NCBI RefSeq assembly: GCF_000372465.1
Contig: NZ_AQUZ01000022.1
Coordinates: 41,897-76,513, forward strand
DNA from: Kribbella catacumbae DSM 19601
GTDB lineage: Bacteria > Actinomycetota > Actinomycetes > Propionibacteriales > Kribbellaceae
DNA length: 34,617 nt
Direction of reading: 5' to 3'
A program made the position numbers and the translations under genes. Shown here piece after piece: positions 23,567 through 31,254 of this stretch (position 1 is the stretch's first letter; every line of letters starts with the position of its first letter). The notes below the pieces were generated by a model. It was given only the letters and a program-made list of their open reading frames with translations, was not told where the DNA came from and did not search any database.

Positions 23567-25105
23567 CTAGGTGTCCAACGGGCGGTCAGTCACCCACACG
23601 ACAGTCATGCGCTCGCCGGGTTCGAATCGTTTCCCCCGCACGCCCTGACACACCCAGACTTCTCGAATGGCCAGTTCCAGCAGGCCTCGCTTCCCATCCA
23701 CACTCGCGGCCGACCACTGCTCCCGTAGCAACGTCGGATTCAGGAAGGACGTCAGGTCGATCTGCGGCAGGGAGATACCTTCGAGGCTCTGGCGCAGTCC
23801 ATCCAGTCTGCGGCTCAAGGCCTGGCTCAACGGCAGATAGCGGTCCCGTTCGATGGTTCGCCGGACGTAGTAGTCCTGATCCAGGACAGTCAGCGCGGAT
23901 CGCCCATCCTCCAGCGCAGAGAGGACGGATCGACGTTTGGCCACCCCTTCGGGATCCTGCCGGGACGCCAATCGCTCAGCGATCACCCCCAACAAGGGAT
24001 CATCTTCAGGAGCAGTTGTCAGCCGACCGAACCACGCCTCCTGAAGGGCGTTGTCCAAGGCCCACATGTACGCACCTCCCGAAGCGGGACACTCACGCCC
24101 GAGGCGAACTGCCTGGCAACGATACGAGTGGCCTTGTCTGCTCATCCGTTCGCCGCACCCGGCACAGCGAAGAAGTCCGGTCAGCAGGTACCGGCTTCCC
24201 CTTGACTTCCTCCCCGCGCTTCGCCCGAACTTGGACGAGGCCACGCGCTCATCGAACGCCGCCAGGATGAGCGCCTGTTGCGCAGGCGAGATCAGGGGAT
24301 CCTGGCCAGGTCCCATGATCGAAACCGCCTGGCCGGTATCTGGATCCAGCCACGGCCGCACCAGCCCGGAGTACCGGCCGTCTTCTTTCTTGACCGTTTC
24401 GGGCATCAGTCCCACGCTGGTCGGCCCGCGCATCAACTGAGCGATCGTTCCGATCCCCCACCGTCCGCCGCGCGGTGCTGGTACGCCGGCGGCATTGAGC
24501 CACCGCGCAACCTCCATGAGCGACTCGCCGCTCAGCAGCCGGTTCGCGATCTCCCGCACAACAGCGCCGGTTCTTGGTTCGACGTACAGCCGGCCACCGC
24601 GGTTGACCAGACCGTACGGCGATGCGCCGCCAATCCACCGCCCTTGAGTGCGGTGGAACGCCTTGGCTGATCTGACTCGTAGACCAAGGTTCTCGGACTC
24701 CGCGTAGGCCATTTCCGCAAGCAGGCCGACGACTTGGCGGTCCTCGGTGCGCGACGTGTCCAGGTTGTCCTGGACCGACACCAGACGACCGCCCGTTGCG
24801 CTGATCTTGTCCAGCACCTGTCCGACCTCACCCATCCCCCGTCGGGAGAGCCGGTCAAGTTTCCAGACAACCAGTGTTCCTACGACCCCTGCCGAGACAG
24901 CGGCAAGTGCATTCTTGAAGCCCTCTCGATCGACTCCAGGCAGATAGGCCGATCGGCCGCGATCGACATGACTTTGCCGGACCCTCAATCCGCTACGCCT
25001 CACCCACGAGCGGCAGTCGTCCTCCTGCCGCTCGATAGTGGTCTTCCCCTCCTTGTCGATGGAGATCCTCAAATAGAGATCGGCGTACAGATTCTTGGCT
25101 GCCAC
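23567..25105 (-). CDS. Large serine recombinase / integrase
   Basis: 512 residues if begun at the GTG at 25105, preceded by GGGAGAG at good spacing; an in-frame GTG at 25123 would add six residues. The resolvase domain has catalytic Ser in LYLRISIDKEG (about residue 15), the VVWKLDRLSRR motif, and the Arg-rich YAESENLGLRVRSAK helix. A recombinase domain (RWIGGASPYG, LMEVARWLNAAGVPAPRGG) and a zinc ribbon (Cys at about 314, 317, 330 and 339 in CAGCGERM ... YRCQ ... ECP) follow, then a helical region. Such enzymes integrate phages or conjugative elements at att sites. No other phage or element gene is next to it, so it is solitary, perhaps the remnant of an excised or decayed element. Confidence 0.9.
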   Translation of the reverse strand: MAAKNLYADLYLRISIDKEGKTTIERQEDDCRSWVRRSGLRVRQSHVDRGRSAYLPGVDREGFKNALAAVSAGVVGTLVVWKLDRLSRRGMGEVGQVLDKISATGGRLVSVQDNLDTSRTEDRQVVGLLAEMAYAESENLGLRVRSAKAFHRTQGRWIGGASPYGLVNRGGRLYVEPRTGAVVREIANRLLSGESLMEVARWLNAAGVPAPRGGRWGIGTIAQLMRGPTSVGLMPETVKKEDGRYSGLVRPWLDPDTGQAVSIMGPGQDPLISPAQQALILAAFDERVASSKFGRSAGRKSRGSRYLLTGLLRCAGCGERMSRQGHSYRCQAVRLGRECPASGGAYMWALDNALQEAWFGRLTTAPEDDPLLGVIAERLASRQDPEGVAKRRSVLSALEDGRSALTVLDQDYYVRRTIERDRYLPLSQALSRRLDGLRQSLEGISLPQIDLTSFLNPTLLREQWSAASVDGKRGLLELAIREVWVCQGVRGKRFEPGERMTVVWVTDRPLDT

Positions 25106-25209
25106 GTAGAACTCTCCCGCCACCCGATGCGTCGCAACTTCTGCCTGCCTCAGGTGTATCCCAAGCGACCGACACTTTCCGCACCAGTTCAGTCACTCGG
25201 CGATGGTTT

Positions 25210-26853
25210 CTAGCGGGGCAGGATGAGGGTGTCCGTCAGAAGTTTGGCGGTTTTTCGGAGGGTGGGTGGGGAGGAGGAGAGTTCGGCCGCCAGGGCCAGG
25301 GGGGTTAGGGGTTCGCCGGGGCCTACCAGGCGGTGGCGGTGGGCTTGGAGCCAGACTATGGCTCGGGGCCAGGTGGAGAGGCGGGCCTTGGTGAGGAGGT
25401 CGGGGGCGTCCCGGACCAAGCGGTCGGCGATCTCGAAGGCTTCGGCGGCGTAGCTAGTGCCGAGGGTTTCGCCGGCCAGTAGCCAGGCGTGGGGGGCGAG
25501 GACGGACAGCGTCGCCGCTTGGGACTTGTCCAGGCCGCGGAGGTCGGGGCGTGGGGGTGTGCCGAGGCCGGCCAGGGTGCGGTAGGCCTCTTCCAGGTCG
25601 GCGCTGGTGTCGTCGAGGAAGACGCGTTCGCCCGATGTCGAGCCGATCGGGCCGGCCAGGGCCGCCGCCTCCAGTGCGGGCGCCCAGACGTCGACGGCGT
25701 CGACTGCCTCCTCGATCGTGTCCACGTCCAGCCCGGTTCGCTCACCCGCGAACGCCAGCCAGGCCTTGACCACCACCGGCACCGCGCCGAAGTAGGTGCT
25801 GTCGGCAAGCACCTTGCGCGGCAGCCAGTAGGACAGGAAAAGCTCGACCAGTACTGCGCTCACGCGCAACGGCCCGCCAACCGTCCGGTCCACAGCATGG
25901 TCGATCCACAACCGCGCGATGTCCGCCGCATCGTCCGAAAGGCCAACAGCGAAAGACGATTCGAGGAACTCTTCCACCAGCTGATCCCGCTGCCGCCCGG
26001 ACAACTGCGCGCGCACCGGCGGCCGCACCGGCCGCTCCGGCAACTGGGTCAGCCTGTTCACCAGCAGTCCGGAGAAGAACTCGAAGTCCTCGGTCACCGG
26101 CGGATCGTCGGAGTCGTGCGTCTCCCCCAACGCCTGCAGGATGATCCCCGCAGCCGTCGCCGGCCGCACCGTTCGCACGGTCACCCGCCCGCCGCGCTGG
26201 TACGCCTCGACCACCCGGTCGACCGGTGGCCCGACGAACACGTCCTTCGCGATCGCGCCCAGGTTGTTGTCCACGAAGACGACCACCGTGTGCGGATGCT
26301 GCTCATCGTCGTAGTCGAGCACCACGCTCAGCCCGTCGCCGGTGACGTCCTCCGACACGATCGCGCTGGTCAGCCGGAAGCCCGCGATCCGCGCCACCCA
26401 GTCCGGTACGTCGTACTGCGTCCGGCCGCGCGACAAGTGCGCGCGCTGCAACGGCAGTCGTCCGGCCGGCCCGACGGTGCGGGCCAGACTCGTCAACAGG
26501 ACAAAGGAATCCGGGTCGCGCCGCTCACTCAGCACCCGGGCGGCGTCGGCCCAGAAGAACCGCTCGACCTCGCCGATCTCGTCGGGCTGGCCGGCCGGCC
26601 AAAGCTGGTCGGCGAGCAACGCGGCGGACCGCGCGACCGACGCCTCGGCGATGACCGGATGCAAGGCCGGTGGGGCCGCTGCCAGGTCGAGCAGTAGCGT
26701 CTCCTGCAAGGTGTCCAGCACGGCGACGCTCGGCGTGGTGTCGAGGTCCGTCCCCACGACACCCGCCGGCTGCTGCCCTGGGGTCGGGCCCGGACTGGAG
26801 CCAACCAGCCGCAAGTGGCTGCCGCGTCCGTCCCGGCCTCGTGACTTTGTCAC
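25210..26853 (-). CDS. Large soluble hypothetical protein
   Basis: 547 residues, GTG at 26853; no clear ribosome binding site, so a slightly later start is possible. The start codon lies inside the small palindrome GTGACTTTGTCAC (26841-26853). No signal peptide or membrane helix. The protein is Ala/Leu-rich and mostly helical, with a central beta region (LTSAIVSEDVTGDGLSVVLDYDDEQHPHTVVVFVDNN type pattern, about residues 165-205) and a C-terminal half with long helices. I recognise no domain or catalytic motif. It looks like a conserved actinobacterial protein of unknown function. The recombinase gene is downstream on the same strand, 104 nt away; the inverted-repeat copy 2 lies upstream. Confidence 0.7.
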   Translation of the reverse strand: MTKSRGRDGRGSHLRLVGSSPGPTPGQQPAGVVGTDLDTTPSVAVLDTLQETLLLDLAAAPPALHPVIAEASVARSAALLADQLWPAGQPDEIGEVERFFWADAARVLSERRDPDSFVLLTSLARTVGPAGRLPLQRAHLSRGRTQYDVPDWVARIAGFRLTSAIVSEDVTGDGLSVVLDYDDEQHPHTVVVFVDNNLGAIAKDVFVGPPVDRVVEAYQRGGRVTVRTVRPATAAGIILQALGETHDSDDPPVTEDFEFFSGLLVNRLTQLPERPVRPPVRAQLSGRQRDQLVEEFLESSFAVGLSDDAADIARLWIDHAVDRTVGGPLRVSAVLVELFLSYWLPRKVLADSTYFGAVPVVVKAWLAFAGERTGLDVDTIEEAVDAVDVWAPALEAAALAGPIGSTSGERVFLDDTSADLEEAYRTLAGLGTPPRPDLRGLDKSQAATLSVLAPHAWLLAGETLGTSYAAEAFEIADRLVRDAPDLLTKARLSTWPRAIVWLQAHRHRLVGPGEPLTPLALAAELSSSPPTLRKTAKLLTDTLILPR

Positions 26854-26988
26854 TCTGGCGAGATTACCGCCGACCGGCCCTCCGCCGCAGGACGGTGCGC
26901 GCGTCCTGTGGACAGTCGCCTCGACACGCCGTGATCAGACGCCTACGGCCCGTGGATCCGGTACGTCGCACCGGGTGCCACGGCCAAC

Positions 26989-27082
26989 CCTCCGTTCATT
27001 CGCCCCCTTTTCACCCTCCTGCTCAGCGACCCTGCGACCGTTGGCGGCCATCGAGGGTGAAAAGGGGGCGAATGAACGGAGG
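26989..27082. repeat. Long inverted repeat, copy 2 (30-bp perfect arms)
   Basis: Arms 26989-27018 and 27053-27082 pair perfectly over 30 bp with a 34-nt loop. The inner arm shares a 24-nt identical core (including CATTCGCCCCCTTTTCACCC) with the inverted repeat at 3205-3312, and the loops are the same length but different in sequence. The element lies 11 nt after the stop of the leftward permease gene, so here it could end transcription of the ABC operon. Copy 1 sits between divergent genes, so a terminator role cannot explain both. Confidence 0.85.
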
Positions 27083-27093
27083 AGGTTGGGGGT

Positions 27094-28002
27094 TCAGCCC
27101 TTCAAGGCGCCGGCCATCAGGCCGCCGATGAACCAGCGGCCGAGCAGGATGTAGACGATCAGCGTCGGGAACGACGTGATCAGCGCGCCCGCCATGCTGG
27201 CCGCGTAGTCGACCTTCTGGCCACCGGCCAGGGCCGCCAGGCCGAGGGTGACCGGGCCGTTGGTCTGCTGGGTCAGGAACAGCGCGAACAGGAAGTCGTT
27301 CCAGACCGAGGTGAACTGCCAGATCAGCGTCACGACGAAGCCGGAGATCGAGACCGGCAGGATGATCCGGAGGTAGGTCTGGATCAGGCCGGCGCCGTCC
27401 ACCCGGGCGGACTCGATGATCTCGGTCGGGATCACCGTCGCGTAGTAGTTGCGGAAGATCAGCGTGCAGATCGGGATGCCGTAGATCACGTGGGTGATCA
27501 GCAGCGTCGGGATGCCGCGGGTGACATCCAGTTCCTGGTAAGTCTGCCGCAGCGGCAGCATCACGGCCTGGTACGGGATGAACATGCCGAACAGGATGAA
27601 CGCGAACACCAGGTTCGCGCCGGGGAACCGCCAGCGGGCCAGCACGAACCCGTTCGCGGAACCGATCAGCGACGCGATGATCGCGGCGGGCACGGCCAGC
27701 GAGAGCGAGCGGACCATGTAGGGCTGCAGGACGTCCCAGGACTTGCGCCAGGGCTCCAGCGTCCAGGTCTCCGGTAGCGACCACTGCTCGGCAGCGGTGG
27801 TGTCGGCCGAGGTCTTGAAGCTGGTGATCAGGACGACGTACACCGGCGTCAGCACGAACAGCAGGAACAACAGCAGCAAGATGTAACGAACGGTCCGGCT
27901 CTTCCTGGTCGAGCCGTCGGCGATCGTACTGCGGCGCGGCTTCTGACTGATCGCCGCGGCCGCCTTGCCGGTGGCGGCGGACGCCTCGTCGACGACGGTC
28001 AT
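27094..28002 (-). CDS. Carbohydrate ABC transporter permease (MalG/GtsC type)
   Basis: 302 residues from the ATG at 28002, which overlaps the stop of the other permease as ATGA and has GGAGAG upstream; a longer open frame exists but is unlikely. A cytoplasmic N-terminus of about 40 residues is followed by six membrane helices. The coupling-helix (EAA) motif is EIIESARVDGAGLIQTYLRIILP, broken here as ESARVDGAG ... RIILP, which docks with the ATPase. The C-terminus FIGGLMAGALKG is typical of MalG-type permeases. It works with the adjacent permease and the binding lipoprotein to import a sugar, probably glucose-like. Confidence 0.92.
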   Translation of the reverse strand: MTVVDEASAATGKAAAAISQKPRRSTIADGSTRKSRTVRYILLLLFLLFVLTPVYVVLITSFKTSADTTAAEQWSLPETWTLEPWRKSWDVLQPYMVRSLSLAVPAAIIASLIGSANGFVLARWRFPGANLVFAFILFGMFIPYQAVMLPLRQTYQELDVTRGIPTLLITHVIYGIPICTLIFRNYYATVIPTEIIESARVDGAGLIQTYLRIILPVSISGFVVTLIWQFTSVWNDFLFALFLTQQTNGPVTLGLAALAGGQKVDYAASMAGALITSFPTLIVYILLGRWFIGGLMAGALKG

Positions 28003-28898
28003 TCTTCGCTCTCCTGCCGAACGGTGTAGGCGACATAGGGAATGACGAGTACTGCGACGACGGCGAGCAGCACGATCGCGATCGCTGCCGACTTGGCCAT
28101 ATCGCTGCGGAGCAAGGTGTTCCACATGTAGACCGACGGCACTTCGGTGCGGAACTGGTTCGGCCCGGTGATCGCGTAGATCAGGTCGAACAGCTTCAAC
28201 GACATGTGGCCCAGGATGATCAGCGCCGACAGCGCGATCGGCGACAGTTGCGGGAACAGCACGTACCGGTACAGCTTGAACTCACTGGCGCCGTCCACCC
28301 GGGCCGCCTCGCGAAGCTCGTCCGGAATGCCCCGGAAGCCGGCCAGGAACAGAGCCATGATGTAGCCGGACAGCTGCCAGACCGCGGGTAACGCGATGGA
28401 CGCCATCGTGGTCCACCGGTTTCCCGCGGTCCACCAGGGATTCTCCAGGAAGTTCAGGCCGATGATGTCGAACAGGCGGTTCAGGCCGCGCGCGTCGTCA
28501 CCCTGGGACGGGTTCAGCAACCAGCCCCAGACGACCCCGGAGGCGATCATCGAGATCGCCATCGGGAACAGGAAGACCGACCGGAAGACGCCTTCGCCGG
28601 TGACCCCCTTCTCCAGCAGCAGGGCCCAGAGCAGGCCGAAGAGCAGCGTGCCCACGATGAACGCCACCGTGAGCACGCCGAGGTTCTTCAGCGAGTTGAG
28701 GAACCGGTCCTCACCGAACAGGTTGACGTAGTTCTCGAAGCCGACATGGTTCGTCGGCACCGGGCGGGCGCTGTGCTTGTCCGTCAACGAGGTGTTGAAG
28801 GTCCACGCGATCAGCCCGTAGACGAAGTACCCGAGCAGAAGCACCGTGGGCAGGAGCACCAGCGCCCCTGGCCCCCAGGTGCGGATTCTTCCGTGCAT
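27999..28898 (-). CDS. Carbohydrate ABC transporter permease (MalF/GtsB type)
   Basis: 299 residues, ATG at 28898 with GGGAG 9 nt upstream. Six membrane helices and the coupling motif ELREAARVDGASEFKLYRY. The stop overlaps the next permease start by 4 nt. The 58-nt gap from the upstream binding-protein gene suggests one transcript. No ATPase gene is in the cluster, so the pair probably uses a shared ATPase of the MsiK/MsmK type encoded elsewhere, as is usual in actinomycetes. Confidence 0.92.
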   Translation of the reverse strand: MHGRIRTWGPGALVLLPTVLLLGYFVYGLIAWTFNTSLTDKHSARPVPTNHVGFENYVNLFGEDRFLNSLKNLGVLTVAFIVGTLLFGLLWALLLEKGVTGEGVFRSVFLFPMAISMIASGVVWGWLLNPSQGDDARGLNRLFDIIGLNFLENPWWTAGNRWTTMASIALPAVWQLSGYIMALFLAGFRGIPDELREAARVDGASEFKLYRYVLFPQLSPIALSALIILGHMSLKLFDLIYAITGPNQFRTEVPSVYMWNTLLRSDMAKSAAIAIVLLAVVAVLVIPYVAYTVRQESEE

Positions 28899-28956
28899 AC
28901 GTCAGGACTCCCGGTCGAGATCAGTCGTCAGGTTCGGTTCGGACGGCACCGGGCGA

Positions 28957-30234
28957 TCAGCTCGGCTTCGCCGCGGCGACGAGTGCCTTCTGCAGCACAC
29001 CGACGTCCAGCCCGCTGCTGAACTGACCCATCGCCGACAGGATGCTGTCGTTCTGGCCCAGCGTGCAAGCAGCACCGTGGGCGCAGGACGGCACGATCTT
29101 GTTGGCCTTCCAGTCGGCCATCGCGGCCTGCTGGTACTTCGGGTAGTCCGTGGCAACCGCGTCCGAACGGGCCGGGATCGAACCCTTCTTGGTGTTGAAG
29201 GCCTTCTGGCCCTCGGCGCTACCGGAGACCTTCAGCCAGCACTTCGACCCCTCGGGGTTCTGGGCGCCGGTCGGCAGCGTGAACGAGTCCGCCAGGAACT
29301 GGAAGGTCCCCGCGGTCCCCGGCGCCGGCCAGTAGGTGTAGGCCGTCTCCGGGATCTTGTCGGACAGCTGCTGCGCGGCGACCCAGTCGCCCATCAGCGT
29401 GTAGCCCGACTGGCCCTTGTTCACGTACTGCAGCGCGTCCGGCCAGTCGATCGCCTCGCGGTCGGCGTTGCTGTACGACAGCACCTTCTTGAACTTCTCC
29501 AGCGCGGCGGTGACGTCGGCGCCGGCCATGTCGGTCTTGCCGTTCCACAGACCGGCGAACTTGTCCGGGCCGAGCTCGGCGAGCAGCACGACCTCCATCA
29601 CCATCTCCTCGGCGAAGCCCTTGGAGGTGGCCAGCGGGGCCTTCACTCCGGCCGCCTTCAGCTTCTCCATGTCGGCGATCCAGGCGTCGACCGAGGCCGG
29701 TGCCTTAGTGGCGTCGATGTTCGCCTTCTTCAGGACGGCCGGGCTGGCCCAGACGACGTTGGCGCGGTGCACGTTGACCGGTACCGAGTAGATCTTGCCG
29801 TCGACGGTCAGGTTGTCCAGCAGGCTCTGCGGGAACGCCTTGTCGAGGCCGAACTCCTTGTAGAGGTCGCTGACGTCGTCGACCTGGGCGTTCTTGATGT
29901 AGTCGCCCAGCTCGGCGCCGGCGTGCGCCTGGAAGGTCGACGGTGGCTTCTTGGCCTGCAGGTCGTTCGCCAGCACCTGCTTGGCGTTCGACCCGGCGCC
30001 ACCGGCGACGGCGGAGTTGACGAACTTGTAGTCCTTGCACTCCTTGGTGAACTCCGAGACCAGGCCGTCGAGCCCTGCCTTCTCGCCACCGTCTGCCCAC
30101 CAGGTGAAGACGGTCACGTCCTTGTTGGCAGCCGCGTCCCCGCCGCCGGAGTCATCACTGTTCCCGCAGGCACTGACCGCGAGAAGACCCACGGCACCTA
30201 CTACCGCGAAGGTCTTGCTCCAACCACCACGCAT
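28957..30234 (-). CDS. Sugar-binding lipoprotein of an ABC importer (GtsA-like)
   Basis: 425 residues, ATG at 30234 with GGAGAG 7 nt upstream. Lipoprotein signal with lipobox VSAC (about Cys23). The mature protein follows the family 1 solute-binding fold. The segments VFTWWADGGEKAGLDGLV, VAGGAGSNAKQVLAND, FQAHAGAEL and IYSVPVNVHRANVVWAS resemble the glucose/galactose-binding proteins of Thermus and Pseudomonas (GtsA group), so glucose, galactose or mannose is the best guess. The two permeases follow on the same strand. A short perfect palindrome lies just upstream of its ribosome binding site. Confidence 0.9.
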   Translation of the reverse strand: MRGGWSKTFAVVGAVGLLAVSACGNSDDSGGGDAAANKDVTVFTWWADGGEKAGLDGLVSEFTKECKDYKFVNSAVAGGAGSNAKQVLANDLQAKKPPSTFQAHAGAELGDYIKNAQVDDVSDLYKEFGLDKAFPQSLLDNLTVDGKIYSVPVNVHRANVVWASPAVLKKANIDATKAPASVDAWIADMEKLKAAGVKAPLATSKGFAEEMVMEVVLLAELGPDKFAGLWNGKTDMAGADVTAALEKFKKVLSYSNADREAIDWPDALQYVNKGQSGYTLMGDWVAAQQLSDKIPETAYTYWPAPGTAGTFQFLADSFTLPTGAQNPEGSKCWLKVSGSAEGQKAFNTKKGSIPARSDAVATDYPKYQQAAMADWKANKIVPSCAHGAACTLGQNDSILSAMGQFSSGLDVGVLQKALVAAAKPS

Positions 30235-30250
30235 TTTTTCACTCTCCGAT

Positions 30251-30265
30251 CAGCTCATGGAGCTG
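30251..30265. promoter_or_regulatory. Perfect palindrome CAGCTC-ATG-GAGCTG before the sugar importer
   Basis: Six-base arms (30251-30256 and 30260-30265) flank a 3-nt centre, 17 nt upstream of the binding-protein start. It may be a repressor operator in the 5' leader or a small mRNA hairpin next to the ribosome binding site. No regulator gene adjoins the operon. Confidence 0.35.
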
Positions 30266-30295
30266 TCTGACAACGAATGCCCCCTTGACGGCCCA

Positions 30296-30325
30296 ACTCT
30301 GGGCACGCGGCCGGGCGGGTGTCAA
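30296..30325 (-). promoter_or_regulatory. Possible promoter of the sugar ABC operon
   Basis: On the minus strand a perfect TTGACA (30325-30320) is followed after 18 nt by CAGAGT (30301-30296), similar to the TAGAGT-like -10 boxes of actinomycetes. The transcript would have a leader of about 55 nt that includes the CAGCTC palindrome. The -10 overlaps a small GCCCA-ACTC-TGGGC hairpin (30291-30304). Confidence 0.3.
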
Positions 30326-30735
30326 CGCTCCGCGCAGGCGCGTTGCGCAGACGTGACCCCTCGTGCACTAGTGGTGTGAGAGCGCGTACACAGTGCTCAC
30401 ACAAGGCCAGTATGCGCACTGGTACTGCGCGATCCGGCACCTCCACGCCGTGCGGCCAGCCGCCGAATCGGACCGTCGCGCCCGGCTAGGCTCCTTCGAA
30501 GGTGCTTGCCCCCGCGCGGACCGGGCAACGTGCCGGCCGGTCCCCATCAGGCCCGACAACGTGAGTAGCCAAGGCACCAGCAAGTCCCCGGGTATGTCGT
30601 TCAAGCAGTTCGAACAGGTGACGTCCATCACCACGAGCGGGGTGACAACGAAGTCACCGGGCCGCACCGTTCTGCGTTACTGGTCTTTGCCCCGACGGCG
30701 TTCAGGGGTGCATCGCAAGAGGCGCGTGGCTGGAG
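30326..30735. other. Gene-free intergenic stretch with short hairpins
   Basis: About 410 nt between the sugar operon promoter and the stop of the flavin-reductase-like gene. Open frames here have no ribosome binding site or recognisable protein. Two adjoining inverted repeats are visible: GTGTGAG/CTCACAC (30374-30380 and 30396-30402) and CCAGT/ACTGG (30407-30411 and 30418-30422). They could belong to a small RNA or a leader, but no promoter or terminator frames them clearly. I see no tRNA, IS or coding gene. Confidence 0.4.
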
Positions 30736-31254
30736 TTACAGGACGGTGTAGCGGCCGCGGCGGTGGATGATGGGTGGGATCTCGTCTGGGGCGAGTTCGA
30801 CGTGGGCGATTTCGAGTTGGACCTGGAGGGACCAGCCGACCTCGAGGGGATCGGGTGAGACCAGGCGGCAGCCCGCCCAGGTGGATACTCCTACGGGGGC
30901 CGGGCCCCACTCGGTGTCCGTCCAGTCGAGCATGCGGAACGGGCCGCCCGGTGCGGGGGCGACGTACCCGAAGGCGTCGGCTAGTTGCTGGTGTGGGGCG
31001 CCGAGCAGGCTGACCACGGCGGTCCTTGCCTTGCGCAACGTCCCCCAGAGGTCCGAGTCCGGGTCGATCAACCCGATCACGTAGCCGGGCTCGCCGTCTG
31101 CGATCAGCATCGACGACACGGTCAGCCCGGCCCGCTTCCCCTCGTACTGCGTGGTCCACAACCCCACTGGCGACGGCAAGCGCCCACGCAACCGTCGCAC
31201 CGGGCTCCGCTCCGACTCAGGTGGCAGAAACGGATGGTCCCCGTGAATGGTCAT
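30736..31254 (-). CDS. Flavin-reductase-like FMN-binding split-barrel protein
   Basis: 172 residues. The ATG at 31254 overlaps the upstream hydrolase stop as ATGA. The pattern RLRGRLPSPVGLWTTQYEGKRAG with LTVSSMLIADG and DSDLWGTLRKARTAVVSLL matches the flavin reductase/FMN-binding split barrel (PxxVxLxTT..G...GLTVSS). The GLTVSS segment normally contacts the flavin phosphate. Proteins of this fold reduce FMN or act as partner oxidoreductases, but the exact reaction is not evident here. As the last gene of the paaN-hydrolase operon it may supply reduced flavin or an unrelated detoxification step. Confidence 0.75.
   Translation of the reverse strand: MTIHGDHPFLPPESERSPVRRLRGRLPSPVGLWTTQYEGKRAGLTVSSMLIADGEPGYVIGLIDPDSDLWGTLRKARTAVVSLLGAPHQQLADAFGYVAPAPGGPFRMLDWTDTEWGPAPVGVSTWAGCRLVSPDPLEVGWSLQVQLEIAHVELAPDEIPPIIHRRGRYTVL

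Noticed and set aside
23534..25209. Flanking direct repeats that would mark att sites of the serine recombinase
   Set aside because: Only 6-nt matches (AGGTGT) were found on both sides, which is at chance level.
30368..30770. Open frames on both strands in the region upstream of the sugar importer
   Set aside because: Their translations show irregular composition, no ribosome binding sites and no family resemblance, and they overlap each other.
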